Assembly (NCBI RefSeq): GCF_000337575.1
Contig: NZ_AOIM01000037.1
Location: 1 to 64,000, forward strand
Direction of reading: 5' to 3'
Origin: Natrialba hulunbeirensis JCM 10989
GTDB lineage: Archaea; Halobacteriota; Halobacteria; Halobacteriales; Natrialbaceae
Length of the DNA stretch: 64,000 nt
Shown: in pieces, positions 26,018 through 34,336 of the stretch
Layout of the letters: every line of letters starts with the position of its first letter
Position numbering within the stretch: position 1 is the first letter of the stretch
Program-made: the position numbers and the translations under genes
Notes under the pieces: generated by a model
The model's database searches: none
The model's input: the letters and a program-made list of their open reading frames with translations, nothing else
Told to the model about the DNA's origin: nothing

Positions 26018-26033
26018 ATGCACCCATGTGCAT
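26018..26033. promoter_or_regulatory. Palindrome between purB and purNH, candidate operator
   Basis: ATGCAC-CCAT-GTGCAT is a perfect 6-base inverted repeat. It lies 107 bases from the purB start and 55 bases before the purNH start, in an AT-richer stretch that also has GATATAGG and ATTTTTGATG. A shared purine regulator could bind here; this is inference. Confidence 0.45.
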
Positions 26034-26087
26034 ACATTGCGGATGAAGACCGCAACCACTTTCCCCCTCGCGGGCGGCCGTACACCC

Positions 26088-27710
26088 ATGACGCGAATCG
26101 CCGGGATGGCCGGCAACCGAGGGCGCAACCTGTTGAACATCGCCGACCGCCGACCGGGCGGCGCCGAACTGGCCGTCGTGCTCGCAACCAGCGCGGACGC
26201 ACCGGTACTCGAGTCCGCCGCAGAGCGCGGGATTCCGACCGAGGTCGTCCCGCTCGCGGACGACATGAGCCGAACGGAGCACGAGGAGGCAGTCCTCGAG
26301 GCTCTGTCCGACTACGAGTTCGACCTGGTCTGTCTCGACGGCTACATGCGCATCCTCTCGAGTACGTTCCTCGATGCGGCACCGACGACGCTGAACGTCC
26401 ACCCGTCGCTGCTGCCGTCGTTCCCGGGGATGGACGCCTGGGGCGACGCAGTCGAGGCGGGCGTCTCGGTGACGGGCTGTACGGTCCACGTGGTTACCGA
26501 CGCGACCGACGGAGACGGCGAGGTCGTCGAGAGCGAGGTCGACGGCGGGCCGATCGTCACCCAGGAACCGATTCCGATCTACGAGGGCGACGATCCGGAG
26601 AGTCTGAAGGAGCGCGTGCTCTACGAGGGCGAGTTCCGCGCGTACCCGCGGGCAGTGAAGTGGTTCACTGAGGGAGCCGTCGAGGTCGACGACGCCGCGG
26701 GCGAGGTGACGGTCGAAGCGGACACCGCCGACGCCGAGCACGGCGACGAACTACCGGCACGACGCCTCACCTCGAGCGACCGCGCGGACACCCTTCGGTA
26801 CGGAGAGAATCCCCACCAGAACGCCGCGGTCTACGCAGACTACACCTGTGACGAGGCCAGCGTCGTCCACGCCGACCAGTTGAACGAGGGCGCGAAGGCC
26901 CTCTCGTACAACAACTACAACGACGCCGACGGCGCGCTCAACCTGATCAAGGAGTTCGACGAACCCGCTGCCGCGGTGATCAAGCACACCAACCCGGCCG
27001 GCTGCGCCACGGCTGACTCCCTCGCTGCAGCCTACGAGAAGGCCCTCTCGACGGACCCGATGAGCGCCTTCGGCGGCATCGTCGCGCTCAACCGCGAGTG
27101 TGACGCCGCCACCGCCGAGCAGATCATCGACTCGTTCAAGGAGGTCGTCGTCGCACCCGGCTACACCGACGACGCGCTCGACGTGCTCTTCGAGAAGGAG
27201 AACCTGCGCGTTCTGGACGTTGGTGAACTGGCCGACGAACCGACCGAGCGATTCACCGAGAAGCCACTCGTCGGCGGTCGACTCGTCCAGGAACGCGACC
27301 TGCAGACCATCGCCGTCGACGACCTCGAGGTCGTTACCGAGCGTGAACCCACGGATGAGGAACTCGAGTCCATGGTGTTCGCGTGGCAGACACTGAAGCA
27401 CGTGAAGTCGAACGGGATTCTCTTCACGGACGGCACGGAGACGGTCGGCATCGGGATGGGACAGGTGTCTCGCGTCGACGCAGTCCGCCTCGCGGCGATG
27501 AAGGCGGACGAGCACGCCGAAGGCAAGGACGCCGAGGGCGCGGTCATGGCCTCGGATGCGTTCTTCCCGTTCCCGGACGGGATCGAGGAAGCGGCCGAGG
27601 CGGTCGTCCAGCCCGGCGGCTCGGTCAACGACGACGATGTGATCGAGGCGGCAGACGAGCACGGCATCGCGATGGCGTTTACGGGGCAGCGGTCGTTCCG
27701 ACACGACTGA
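26088..27710 (+). CDS. purNH: PurN-PurH fusion: GAR formyltransferase and AICAR formyltransferase
   Basis: This 540-residue protein joins two folate-dependent steps of purine synthesis. Residues about 1-190 are PurN-like: MAGNRGRNLLNIADRRPGGA, then TTLNVHPSLLPSFPGMDAW with the catalytic Asn-His, and TGCTVHVVTDATDGD. Residues about 225-540 are the AICAR transformylase domain of PurH: LRYGENPHQNAAVY, IKHTNPAGCA with the catalytic Lys-His, and SDAFFPFPDGIEEAAEAVVQ. The IMP cyclohydrolase domain of bacterial PurH is missing, as usual in archaea, where PurO does that step. The ATG at 26088 (MTRIAGMAG) fits the PurN fold. Upstream ATGs at 26028 and 26043 are in frame but less likely. Confidence 0.93.
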   Translation: MTRIAGMAGNRGRNLLNIADRRPGGAELAVVLATSADAPVLESAAERGIPTEVVPLADDMSRTEHEEAVLEALSDYEFDLVCLDGYMRILSSTFLDAAPTTLNVHPSLLPSFPGMDAWGDAVEAGVSVTGCTVHVVTDATDGDGEVVESEVDGGPIVTQEPIPIYEGDDPESLKERVLYEGEFRAYPRAVKWFTEGAVEVDDAAGEVTVEADTADAEHGDELPARRLTSSDRADTLRYGENPHQNAAVYADYTCDEASVVHADQLNEGAKALSYNNYNDADGALNLIKEFDEPAAAVIKHTNPAGCATADSLAAAYEKALSTDPMSAFGGIVALNRECDAATAEQIIDSFKEVVVAPGYTDDALDVLFEKENLRVLDVGELADEPTERFTEKPLVGGRLVQERDLQTIAVDDLEVVTEREPTDEELESMVFAWQTLKHVKSNGILFTDGTETVGIGMGQVSRVDAVRLAAMKADEHAEGKDAEGAVMASDAFFPFPDGIEEAAEAVVQPGGSVNDDDVIEAADEHGIAMAFTGQRSFRHD

Positions 27711-27785
27711 CTCCTGACCCTGCCGAAATTTCGAGTAGCGCGTTCTGGAAGGCTATTGTTCGTTCTTTCTGTGTTTCGCCAGCCG

Positions 27786-28643
27786 CTACCGGAGCCGGTC
27801 ACGAACCCGCCGCCACACCGTCTTCGACACACCCTGGTAGCGTTTCGCCATGATGACCGCGCTCTCGGCTTCTCGACCCACCGTCTCGGGAACGTCACCA
27901 ACGAGCACGCTCCTCAGGAGGCCGTTCTCCGCAGCACCGATAACCACCGCGTCGTGCGCCGTCGCCTGCTCGAGAATCGTCTCGGTCACGTCGCCCTCGA
28001 GTACCGTCTCCGTCACCGAGTCGACAACGCCGAGCGACGAACTCGTTTCCGTGAGCATTGTCCGCGCATCGGTCAGTTGCTCGTCGTCTCGCGTTGGCAC
28101 CACCGTCAGCAGTTCGACTCGTGCATCGTAGGCGCGAGCAAGTGATCCGGCGGTTTCGGCCGCGAGTTCGGTATTCGGGCCGCCGGCGACGGGGACGAGG
28201 ATCGATTCGACGTCGGTCACGGTTCTATCGATCCGCTTCACAAGCACGTCACACGGCGCGTTGGCCAGCACCGTGTCGATGTGACTTCCGAGTACGACGT
28301 CACGACGCTGTGGTCGGCCGCGCCAGCCGACCAGCACTGCGGCGGCGTCGAGTTCCGCGGCGACGTGGCAGATTCCATCCGCGATATTGCGGCCGAATCG
28401 GATCCGGCCGGTTGCGTTCACGCCGTAGCCGCGCGCCCGTTCGACCACGTCCGCGAGCAGCGCCTCCTCGTCTTCGATGTCGAGCGTATCGCGGGCGTGC
28501 TCGAGTGACAACTGCATCGGAACGGTAACCACCGACAGGACGACGAGTTCGAGGTCGCGGTCATATGCGAGGTCGACGGCGGTATCGAGCAGCCGGTCGG
28601 CGGTTTCGGGGTTCGCGATAGGAACGAGCAGCCTGTCTGCCAT
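27786..28643 (-). CDS. Tandem universal stress protein (two UspA domains)
   Basis: This 285-residue cytoplasmic protein has two Usp domains in a row. The first (about 1-140) begins DRLLVPIANPETADRLLDTAVDLA and ends VLVGWRGRPQRRDVVLGSHIDTVLANAPCDVLVKR. That segment carries the Gly-rich nucleotide-binding stretch in modified form. The second (about 145-280) has ILVPVAGGPNTELAAETAGSLA and VVIGAAENGLLRSVLVGDVPETV. Such proteins bind ATP or AMP and often modulate transporters or stress responses. The start at 28643 is chosen; the frame opens six codons earlier. No partner gene is adjacent. Confidence 0.9.
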   Translation of the reverse strand: MADRLLVPIANPETADRLLDTAVDLAYDRDLELVVLSVVTVPMQLSLEHARDTLDIEDEEALLADVVERARGYGVNATGRIRFGRNIADGICHVAAELDAAAVLVGWRGRPQRRDVVLGSHIDTVLANAPCDVLVKRIDRTVTDVESILVPVAGGPNTELAAETAGSLARAYDARVELLTVVPTRDDEQLTDARTMLTETSSSLGVVDSVTETVLEGDVTETILEQATAHDAVVIGAAENGLLRSVLVGDVPETVGREAESAVIMAKRYQGVSKTVWRRVRDRLR

Positions 28644-28809
28644 ACGGTCGTGTCGACACACACCGTCGACCGGTAAGAACGCTCTGTGGCGTTCCAGTTC
28701 GTGCGAGACGGTGATAATCTCCGTCTATGCCACCGGAGCGGCCACAGCACGCTGAAAGAGCGCTTTGACCTTGACGAATCATTATCTGACTGGCACGTGT
28801 CGAGAGCGT

Positions 28810-29583
28810 ATGGATCGACGACAGTTCCTCGCGGCATCGACCGTCGGTGTCGCAGCGACGACGGCAGGGTGTCTCGGTAACGCGCTCTCGAGTACGGACG
28901 ATCCCGCGCAAGCGGGCGAAGATGTGGACACGACCACTGCTGACAACACGATCACCGTCACCGCCGACGGCGAGGTCGAAACAGAGCCTGACCGGGCGAC
29001 GATGAGCATTGGGGTCGAGAGCGTCGACGAGTCAGCCGACGCGGTGAGCGACGATCTGGCGACCCGCTCGGAACAGCTACGGGAAGCGTTCGACGACCTC
29101 GGGATTCCCGAGGATGGAGTCGAAGAGGGGCAGTACAGCGTCCGCCCCTCGCCGGCGGCGAGACGCGAGGATGGAGTCGAGGAGTTCGTCGGAACCCATT
29201 CCTACCAGGTGACGCTCGATGACGTAGAGCGCGTCGGCGAAGTGATCGACGCCGCAGTCGACGCCGGCGCTGACGACGTCGGTCGAGTGAACTTCACGGT
29301 TCGGGACGAGACGCGTGCCGAACTTCGCAAGGACGCGATCGACGACGCGCTGGCAACCGCCGACGAGGAGGCCGAGCACATCGCCTCGAACCGCGGCGTC
29401 GAACTCACTGGCACGACGGCGGTGACGACGAGCGACGTGCGGGTGAGTACGGTTCGCCACGACGTGGCCTACGAGACGGATGACGCTGCCGACGCCGCAC
29501 CCGAGACCGAGATCGACGCGGATCCGGTGAGTGTCACGGCGAGTGCGACGGTCGAGTACGGGTTCTCAGACGCCGGAGACTAA
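28810..29583 (+). CDS. SIMPL-domain lipoprotein (DUF541), Tat-exported
   Basis: This 257-residue protein has a twin-arginine start, MDRRQFLAASTVGVAATTAG, followed by the lipobox Cys at residue 21. It is therefore probably membrane-anchored outside the cell. The SIMPL domain covers about 48-255: ITVTADGEVETEPDRATMSIGVE, then the alternating helix RSEQLREAFDDLGIPEDGVE, and the late VSVTASATVEYGF. SIMPL proteins form oligomeric rings of uncertain role, sometimes linked to oxidative stress. The ATG at 28810 is chosen because the Tat motif begins there. Confidence 0.88.
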   Translation: MDRRQFLAASTVGVAATTAGCLGNALSSTDDPAQAGEDVDTTTADNTITVTADGEVETEPDRATMSIGVESVDESADAVSDDLATRSEQLREAFDDLGIPEDGVEEGQYSVRPSPAARREDGVEEFVGTHSYQVTLDDVERVGEVIDAAVDAGADDVGRVNFTVRDETRAELRKDAIDDALATADEEAEHIASNRGVELTGTTAVTTSDVRVSTVRHDVAYETDDAADAAPETEIDADPVSVTASATVEYGFSDAGD

Positions 29584-29684
29584 GCACGAGTCGGAATTTC
29601 TGTCAGTTCGTGCAGTGGTGGGAGAAATGGACGGATCGACGACCGGAGCGACTCGAGTGTGACCGCTGTCAGGCTCGGGCTCCC

Positions 29685-30761
29685 TTAGTCGTCGGCCGGA
29701 ACCGCTCGCTGTGTCGGGCTTGCAGCCATCTCGAGAACGTTGTCGAAGAAGTCGAGGGTGTCTTCTGGGCCGGGGTTCGCTTCGGGGTGGTACTGGCGGG
29801 TGATGATGTCGTGGTCGACGCCGTCGAGTCCTTCCGGCGTGTCGTCGTTGACGTTGATCTGGGTGACTTCGAGGTAGTCGCCGGGTTCGTCGACGGTGTA
29901 GCCGTGGTTCTGGGTCGTCATGACGACCTGGCCGGAGTCGAGATCGAGCACCGGCTGGTTGACGCCGCGGTGACCGAAGTCCATCTTCGCCGTCGTGCCG
30001 CCGAGCGCTTCGGCGACGATCTGCTGGCCGAGACAGATGCCGGCGACGGGCGTGTCCTCGACGAATTCCTCGACGAGCGAGATTGCCTGCTCGTAGTTCG
30101 CCGGGTCACCGGGACCGTTCGAGATGAACAGGATGTCGGGATCGGCGGCTTCGACATCGCTTACGGCTGCGTCGTAGGGGAGCACGTGAATCGTCGCGTC
30201 GCGGGCGAGCAGCGAGTCGACGATCGACCCCTTCGCGCCACAGTCGACGAGCGCGACGGTCTCGCCGTCGTTGTCCGCACCGTAGACGGTTGGCTCGTCG
30301 ACGCTGACCTGTGCGCCGATGTCCGTGTGGTCGCTCATCGCCTTGCACTGTTCGAGTTGCTCGAGTGCGTCTTCCTCGGTCACGTCCTCGCCGACGGCGA
30401 TGCCGCACTTCATCGCGCCGCCGTCGCGAATGTCGGTGACGACGTCTCGCGTGTCGAGGTGGTCGACCGCCGGCACGCCCTCCGTCTCGAGCCAGTCGGC
30501 GACGTCCTCGGTGAGTTCCTTTGCGAGCACGGCGCGTGGGTGGACGCGGTCGTCCTCGAATCGTTCCGATCGCACGCCGTAGTTGCCGATCAGTGGGTAC
30601 GAGAAGGTGAGAATCTGTTCCTCGTAGGATGGATCAGTCAGGCTCTCCTCGTAGCCGGTGTATGCGGTAGTGAAAACCAGCTCGCCGCGAGCCGTTCCTG
30701 AAGCACGACCACGTCCCTCGAGTACGTGCCCGCCCTCCAGCGCAACGTAGGCTGCTGTCAT
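29685..30761 (-). CDS. carA: Carbamoyl-phosphate synthase small subunit
   Basis: This 358-residue glutaminase subunit feeds ammonia to CarB for pyrimidine and arginine synthesis. The N-terminal domain has ARGELVFTTAYTGYEESLTDPSYEEQIL. The class I glutaminase domain has the nucleophile Cys in VAGICLGQQIVAEALGG and the His-Glu pair in QYHPEANPGPEDT. FGHRGVNQPV is also typical. No carB gene lies next to it; the large subunit is presumably elsewhere. It is divergent from the Lrp-family gene, and its start codon overlaps one of two related inverted repeats. Confidence 0.96.
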   Translation of the reverse strand: MTAAYVALEGGHVLEGRGRASGTARGELVFTTAYTGYEESLTDPSYEEQILTFSYPLIGNYGVRSERFEDDRVHPRAVLAKELTEDVADWLETEGVPAVDHLDTRDVVTDIRDGGAMKCGIAVGEDVTEEDALEQLEQCKAMSDHTDIGAQVSVDEPTVYGADNDGETVALVDCGAKGSIVDSLLARDATIHVLPYDAAVSDVEAADPDILFISNGPGDPANYEQAISLVEEFVEDTPVAGICLGQQIVAEALGGTTAKMDFGHRGVNQPVLDLDSGQVVMTTQNHGYTVDEPGDYLEVTQINVNDDTPEGLDGVDHDIITRQYHPEANPGPEDTLDFFDNVLEMAASPTQRAVPADD

Positions 30762-30775
30762 TACGAACTACGTAT
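30761..30775. promoter_or_regulatory. Inverted repeat at the carA start
   Basis: TTACGAA-C-TACGTAT is an imperfect form of the palindrome at 30813-30827 and overlaps the carA ATG (30759-30761). Bound protein would block transcription or leaderless initiation of carA. Binding is inferred. Confidence 0.4.
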
Positions 30776-30812
30776 TGGACACACCGCCATAAGTGTTGTC
30801 TTCGAAGCTCAG

Positions 30813-30827
30813 TTACGAATTTCGTAA
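30813..30827. promoter_or_regulatory. Perfect palindrome between carA and lrp, candidate operator
   Basis: TTACGAA-T-TTCGTAA is a 7-base inverted repeat with a one-base centre. It is 37 bases before the Lrp-family start and 52 bases upstream of carA. Together with the related site at 30761-30775 it could be bound by the divergently encoded Lrp protein. Confidence 0.5.
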
Positions 30828-30863
30828 TGGGTAAGTGTACCACCTCCGTACTGTCGGATCTCT

Positions 30864-31277
30864 ATGGACGAACTCGATCGATCGATCCTCGACATCCTGC
30901 GCCGGGATTCCCGAACGCCGTACACGGAAATCGCAGACGAGGTCGGGACGAGTGAGGGGACGGTGCGCAATCGCGTCGAGCGGATGATGGACAACGATGT
31001 CATCGAGCGCTTTACTATTTCGACGCACACTGGCAACGTGAAGGCGATGCTCGAGATCAGTGTCGCGGTCGACGTCGACACGAAAGGCATCTCCGAACGG
31101 ATGGCCGAGTGGGAGGAAGTCGACTTCGTCTGGATGGTCTCGGGCGAGCAGGATGTCGTCCTCGTCGTCGACGCCGCGGACACGCGCGGTGTGAACGACC
31201 TGATCACCAAGGCACGCGATCAAGAGGAGGTCGTCAGTACGAAAACGCGGCTCATTCTCGACGAACAGCTCGGCTGA
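30864..31277 (+). CDS. Lrp/AsnC family transcriptional regulator
   Basis: This 137-residue regulator has an N-terminal helix-turn-helix, MDELDRSILDILRRDSRTPY with EIADEVGTSEGTVRNRVERM. An RAM/ligand-binding domain (about 62-137) follows: AMLEISVAVDVDTKGISERMAEW and VDFVWMVSGEQDVVLVVDA. The latter has the Gly of the effector-binding turn. It is probably dimeric or octameric and senses an amino acid or related metabolite. Its divergent position next to carA and the two inverted repeats suggest control of carA and of itself; this is inference. The ATG at 30864 gives the canonical start. Confidence 0.92.
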   Translation: MDELDRSILDILRRDSRTPYTEIADEVGTSEGTVRNRVERMMDNDVIERFTISTHTGNVKAMLEISVAVDVDTKGISERMAEWEEVDFVWMVSGEQDVVLVVDAADTRGVNDLITKARDQEEVVSTKTRLILDEQLG

Positions 31278-31293
31278 ACGCGAGTGGCGGAAC

Positions 31294-32376
31294 TCAGCCG
31301 TCGGTAGCACGCTGATACAGTGTCCGCCCGCGTCGAATGAGTGGCCAGACTGGATTGCTGCCGCGTTCCCAGTAGACGTTCGGAACCAACTCGCCGCCGA
31401 ACTCCTCCTTGAACGTGAACGCACCGTCCCGAAAGTCCGCACCACCGCCGCCGAAGTCGTACGCCTCGTAGCCGTTTTCGATCGCCCACTGAAACACGTA
31501 GTCGTAGAGCCGTTCGGAGGCGTAGTACTGGAAGTACGTCGGTGGAATCGCCGCGAAGAAGCCGTGGACAGTGTTTCGCTCGTCGTTGAGCAGTTCGAGA
31601 AAGCCGCCGGCGTACTCGCCCTCGACGTAGAGTTGAGCGAGCAGGATACGATCCTCCATCTCCCGTAACTGTTCGAAGAACGCGCGGGGATAGACTTCTC
31701 CGCCGACGCTCTCCATGTGCTGGCGGTACCGCTCGTAGAAGCGCGTCAGTTCCTGGTGTGTAAGTTCGGCCTCGACGATCTCGTGATCGGTCTCTCGCCC
31801 TCGTCTGATCGCCCGGCGCTTCGAACTTTCCATCCCCTCGAAGACCGCATCGTACCCGTTCGAAAGCGGCAGGACGAAGCGCCCGCCGACACGGTTCGAT
31901 TCGTAGCCGGCCGCAGAGAGCGCGCCGTCGTACCGGAGGAAGTTCGTGTTGCAGGCTCGGATTCCGTGTACGATCGTCCGCCGCGAACAGCAGTCTGGGA
32001 TCATCTCGAGTACGAGCGAGAGTGAGTCGTCGACGTCGGTCGTCAGTAACGGGCCGCCGAAGCCGGGATAGATGGAGGTCAGTCGGGAAAACGGCGTCTT
32101 CGGAATCGGGACGACGAAGTTCGGGACGACGCCGATGAGGTTCGAATCCTTCTCGACGAGGAGGTGTCTGGCCGGATGGCCGATCCCCAGTTCGACCGCT
32201 GCAAGCCACTCGTAGCGGTGAAACACCGTCCCGAGGTCGGCGCGTTCGACCACCTCGTTCCAGCGGTCGCGATCGATCGCCCGGATCGTCTCGACGGCGG
32301 CAACCGTGAGCCCCGACTGTGAATCGGTTGTCTCGGATCGACTCGAGTGGGTGCTGGCTGTCGCTTGCGAGGACAT
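31294..32376 (-). CDS. FemAB/GNAT-like acetyltransferase family protein
   Basis: This 360-residue protein has the double-GNAT pattern of FemAB-related proteins. It runs WNEVVERADLGTVFHRYEWL near the N-terminus, then YDAVFEGMESSKRRAIRRGR, then YVEGEYAGGFLELLNDERN. A C-terminal half, YYASERLYDYVFQWAIENGY with DFGGGGADF and FKEEFGGEL, follows. Relatives transfer aminoacyl or acyl groups, often in cell-envelope or polysaccharide synthesis. The acceptor is unknown. The start at 32376 (MSSQATAS) is chosen; a longer open frame upstream looks like leader. It converges on the Lrp gene. Confidence 0.85.
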   Translation of the reverse strand: MSSQATASTHSSRSETTDSQSGLTVAAVETIRAIDRDRWNEVVERADLGTVFHRYEWLAAVELGIGHPARHLLVEKDSNLIGVVPNFVVPIPKTPFSRLTSIYPGFGGPLLTTDVDDSLSLVLEMIPDCCSRRTIVHGIRACNTNFLRYDGALSAAGYESNRVGGRFVLPLSNGYDAVFEGMESSKRRAIRRGRETDHEIVEAELTHQELTRFYERYRQHMESVGGEVYPRAFFEQLREMEDRILLAQLYVEGEYAGGFLELLNDERNTVHGFFAAIPPTYFQYYASERLYDYVFQWAIENGYEAYDFGGGGADFRDGAFTFKEEFGGELVPNVYWERGSNPVWPLIRRGRTLYQRATDG

Positions 32377-32553
32377 CTGTCGTTCGCGGTTCTCGGAGGT
32401 GTGGTCGATTAAGTCATCTCCTCGTACAGCGACGTATGTTCGGCCTTGGTGCTGTACGGTCTCCCTGTCCGACCGGCCGAGAGCGTTTTGGCGTCGACTC
32501 GGAACGGCCGATGGCGGCTCAGAACTCAACTTTGTCGTCGCTGTTTGGGGTGG

Positions 32554-33342
32554 TTACTGTGAGGGAGTGATCTCTGCCGTCGCTGTTATTTCTGGCTCCG
32601 CCCCCATCTCTGTTTCCGACTCAGTCGCCTGTTGCATCGCGCGCCGCTCGAGTGCCACCCGCGACTCGGCCAGCACACTGTCCGGATGCTTTCGGGCGTG
32701 AACCCACTGGTACCCCTGTCGGAGTGCCGAATCGAACGGCCCGTCCGCGACACGGGGCTGTACCCGCCCATCACGAATCGCCTCGGCAACCGCTGCAGGC
32801 GTCAACGCCGGCGCATCGATCATCGTGTACGCCCGCCCGACCTCGAACGGAACGTGTGCGTCGCTGCCCGCGACGATCGGGAGCTCCCACTCCGCGGCCA
32901 GCGATTCGACGAGCGCTCGCGTACGTGGGTGCTTCCCGTTGATCTCGACCGCGTCGAACGGCACGTCCGCAAACCGTTCGCTCAGCACGTCACTGTCACG
33001 GTACGGATGGGCGACGATCGCCGCACAGCCGCGTTCGTGTGCTCTCTCGACGACCTCTCTCGGAGTGTACTCGAGTGGCACCGTCTCGCGCGGCGGATCG
33101 GGACCGATGACGAGCACGTGTCCATGAGTGGTCGAGATTTCGATGCCAGGAATCGTCGCTGCACCGCCCAGAGCGGATCCAAAGCGCGTGTTGTAGTCGT
33201 GATTCGTGAGGGTGACGCTGTCGAGGCCGCGTCGGGCGGCGGTCTGTGTGAGCAGACGGACACCGATGGGATCGAATCGGTCGCCGAGTGCTCGCCGGCC
33301 GTGAAAGAACCGCGTGTGCGCGTGGAGATCGACCGCGAACAT
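32554..33342 (-). CDS. PHP domain metal-dependent phosphoesterase
   Basis: This 262-residue protein is a PHP domain. Metal motifs are VDLHAHTRFFHG near the N-terminus, then LTNHDYNTRFGSAL, IPGIEISTTHGHVLVIG, AAIVAHPYRDSD and VAGSDAHVPFEVGRAYT. These give the full His/Asp/Glu set of a trinuclear site. Free-standing PHP proteins hydrolyse phosphoesters such as nucleotides or RNA ends; the substrate is not known. The start at 33342 (MFAVDLHAHT) places the first motif at the N-terminus. A 58-codon upstream extension lacks domain character. Confidence 0.9.
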   Translation of the reverse strand: MFAVDLHAHTRFFHGRRALGDRFDPIGVRLLTQTAARRGLDSVTLTNHDYNTRFGSALGGAATIPGIEISTTHGHVLVIGPDPPRETVPLEYTPREVVERAHERGCAAIVAHPYRDSDVLSERFADVPFDAVEINGKHPRTRALVESLAAEWELPIVAGSDAHVPFEVGRAYTMIDAPALTPAAVAEAIRDGRVQPRVADGPFDSALRQGYQWVHARKHPDSVLAESRVALERRAMQQATESETEMGAEPEITATAEITPSQ

Positions 33343-33648
33343 TGCGAGACAGTACGATCTGGTCGTATTTCGGTGTTCGCTTGCGGCGGTGGCTGCAGTT
33401 GCGCCAGGGCGACTACACTGGCTCGTACGGTCCCTGGACGACCGTGGTGGTTTGTGGCAGGGTGTCGATAGACGGGTGACGGGAGATGACGTATGACGAG
33501 AGATAGCGGGTGACAAGAGATGGCGGATAATGAGAGATGGCAGATGAGGAACGCGGACTGACGGACAGGGGGCTAACGGCTAGCGGATGAAAAATAAGAA
33601 CAAGAACCAACAGCAGCAGACGGTACTGGTTTCAGGATCCATTGCGAT
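33343..33648. other. 306-base gap with degenerate repeats before idi
   Basis: No gene is supported. Bases about 33477-33550 hold imperfect copies of a 12-15-base unit around GAGAGATGGCGGAT and GACGAGAGATAGCGG. Bases 33586-33603 are A-rich (GATGAAAAATAAGAACAAG) and may contain the idi promoter. Confidence 0.45.
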
Positions 33649-34278
33649 ATGTGTCCTATGGCCAACCACGAGGAACGGCGGGACGCTCACGGACAGCACA
33701 CCGACAACGTCCCCCACAAAAACGCCACACAGGACGTGATCGCCGTCGACGAAGACGACACCGCACTCGAGTCCGTCAACCGACTCGAGGCCCACACCGG
33801 TGACGGCATCCGCCACCGCGCGTTCACTGCCCTCGTTTTCGACAGGGACGACAACGTCCTGCTCGCCCAGCGCGCCCCCGAGAAGCGTCTCTGGGGATCC
33901 TACTGGGACGGAACCGTCGCCTCCCACCCCGTCGAGGGCCAGCGTCAGGAGGAGGCGACCCGCCAGCGACTCGAGGAAGAACTCGGCATTACACCCGACC
34001 AGTACGACGACCTGCGAGTCACCGACCGCTTCGAGTACAAGCGCTACTTCGAGAACGCTGGCGTCGAACACGAGGTCTGTGCCGTGCTGAAGCTCTCGCT
34101 GGCCGACGTCGACCTCGATCCGAACGAGGACGAAGTGGCGGGACTGCTGTGGGTGCCCTACGACCGCCTTGTCGACAACCCTGAGTGGTACCGACAACTC
34201 CGTCTCTGTCCGTGGTTCGAGATCGCAATGCGACGAGATACGCAGAGTGGAACGCAGAACGAGTCGGGACTCGAGTAG
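33649..34278 (+). CDS. idi: Isopentenyl-diphosphate delta-isomerase, type 1
   Basis: This 209-residue NUDIX-fold enzyme interconverts IPP and DMAPP, the C5 units of archaeal lipids. The core has AFTALVFDRDDNVLLAQRAP, then LWGSYWDGTVASHPVEGQ. The latter carries the metal/catalytic region, although the usual Cys of TCCSHP is replaced by VASHP. The Nudix-like helix is EEATRQRLEEELGI, and ENAGVEHEVCAVL carries the catalytic Glu. The N-terminus has a His-rich, charged extension. An alternative start is ATG 33658. The Cys replacement is notable, and activity should not be assumed unchanged. Confidence 0.9.
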   Translation: MCPMANHEERRDAHGQHTDNVPHKNATQDVIAVDEDDTALESVNRLEAHTGDGIRHRAFTALVFDRDDNVLLAQRAPEKRLWGSYWDGTVASHPVEGQRQEEATRQRLEEELGITPDQYDDLRVTDRFEYKRYFENAGVEHEVCAVLKLSLADVDLDPNEDEVAGLLWVPYDRLVDNPEWYRQLRLCPWFEIAMRRDTQSGTQNESGLE

Positions 34279-34336
34279 CGGCGTCTCGAGACGTCGATCA
34301 GAAACAGACGATCCGCGTGGTAGGACTCGTGTCCGG

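Noticed and set aside
25912-26382. Long N-terminal extension of the purB frame
   Set aside because: It is antisense to purNH, Arg/Pro-rich, and MTDTDALYAVSPLDGRYG is the normal PurB start.
27786-28643. Universal stress protein as a regulatory part of a transporter operon
   Set aside because: No transporter gene is next to it and the flanking genes are transcribed towards or away from it.
29610-30701. Plus-strand 363-codon frame with an early CDRCQARAPLVVGRNRSLC zinc-ribbon-like start
   Set aside because: Almost the entire frame is antisense to carA; the Cys pairs occur in a 30-residue stretch with no stop to make a separate gene.
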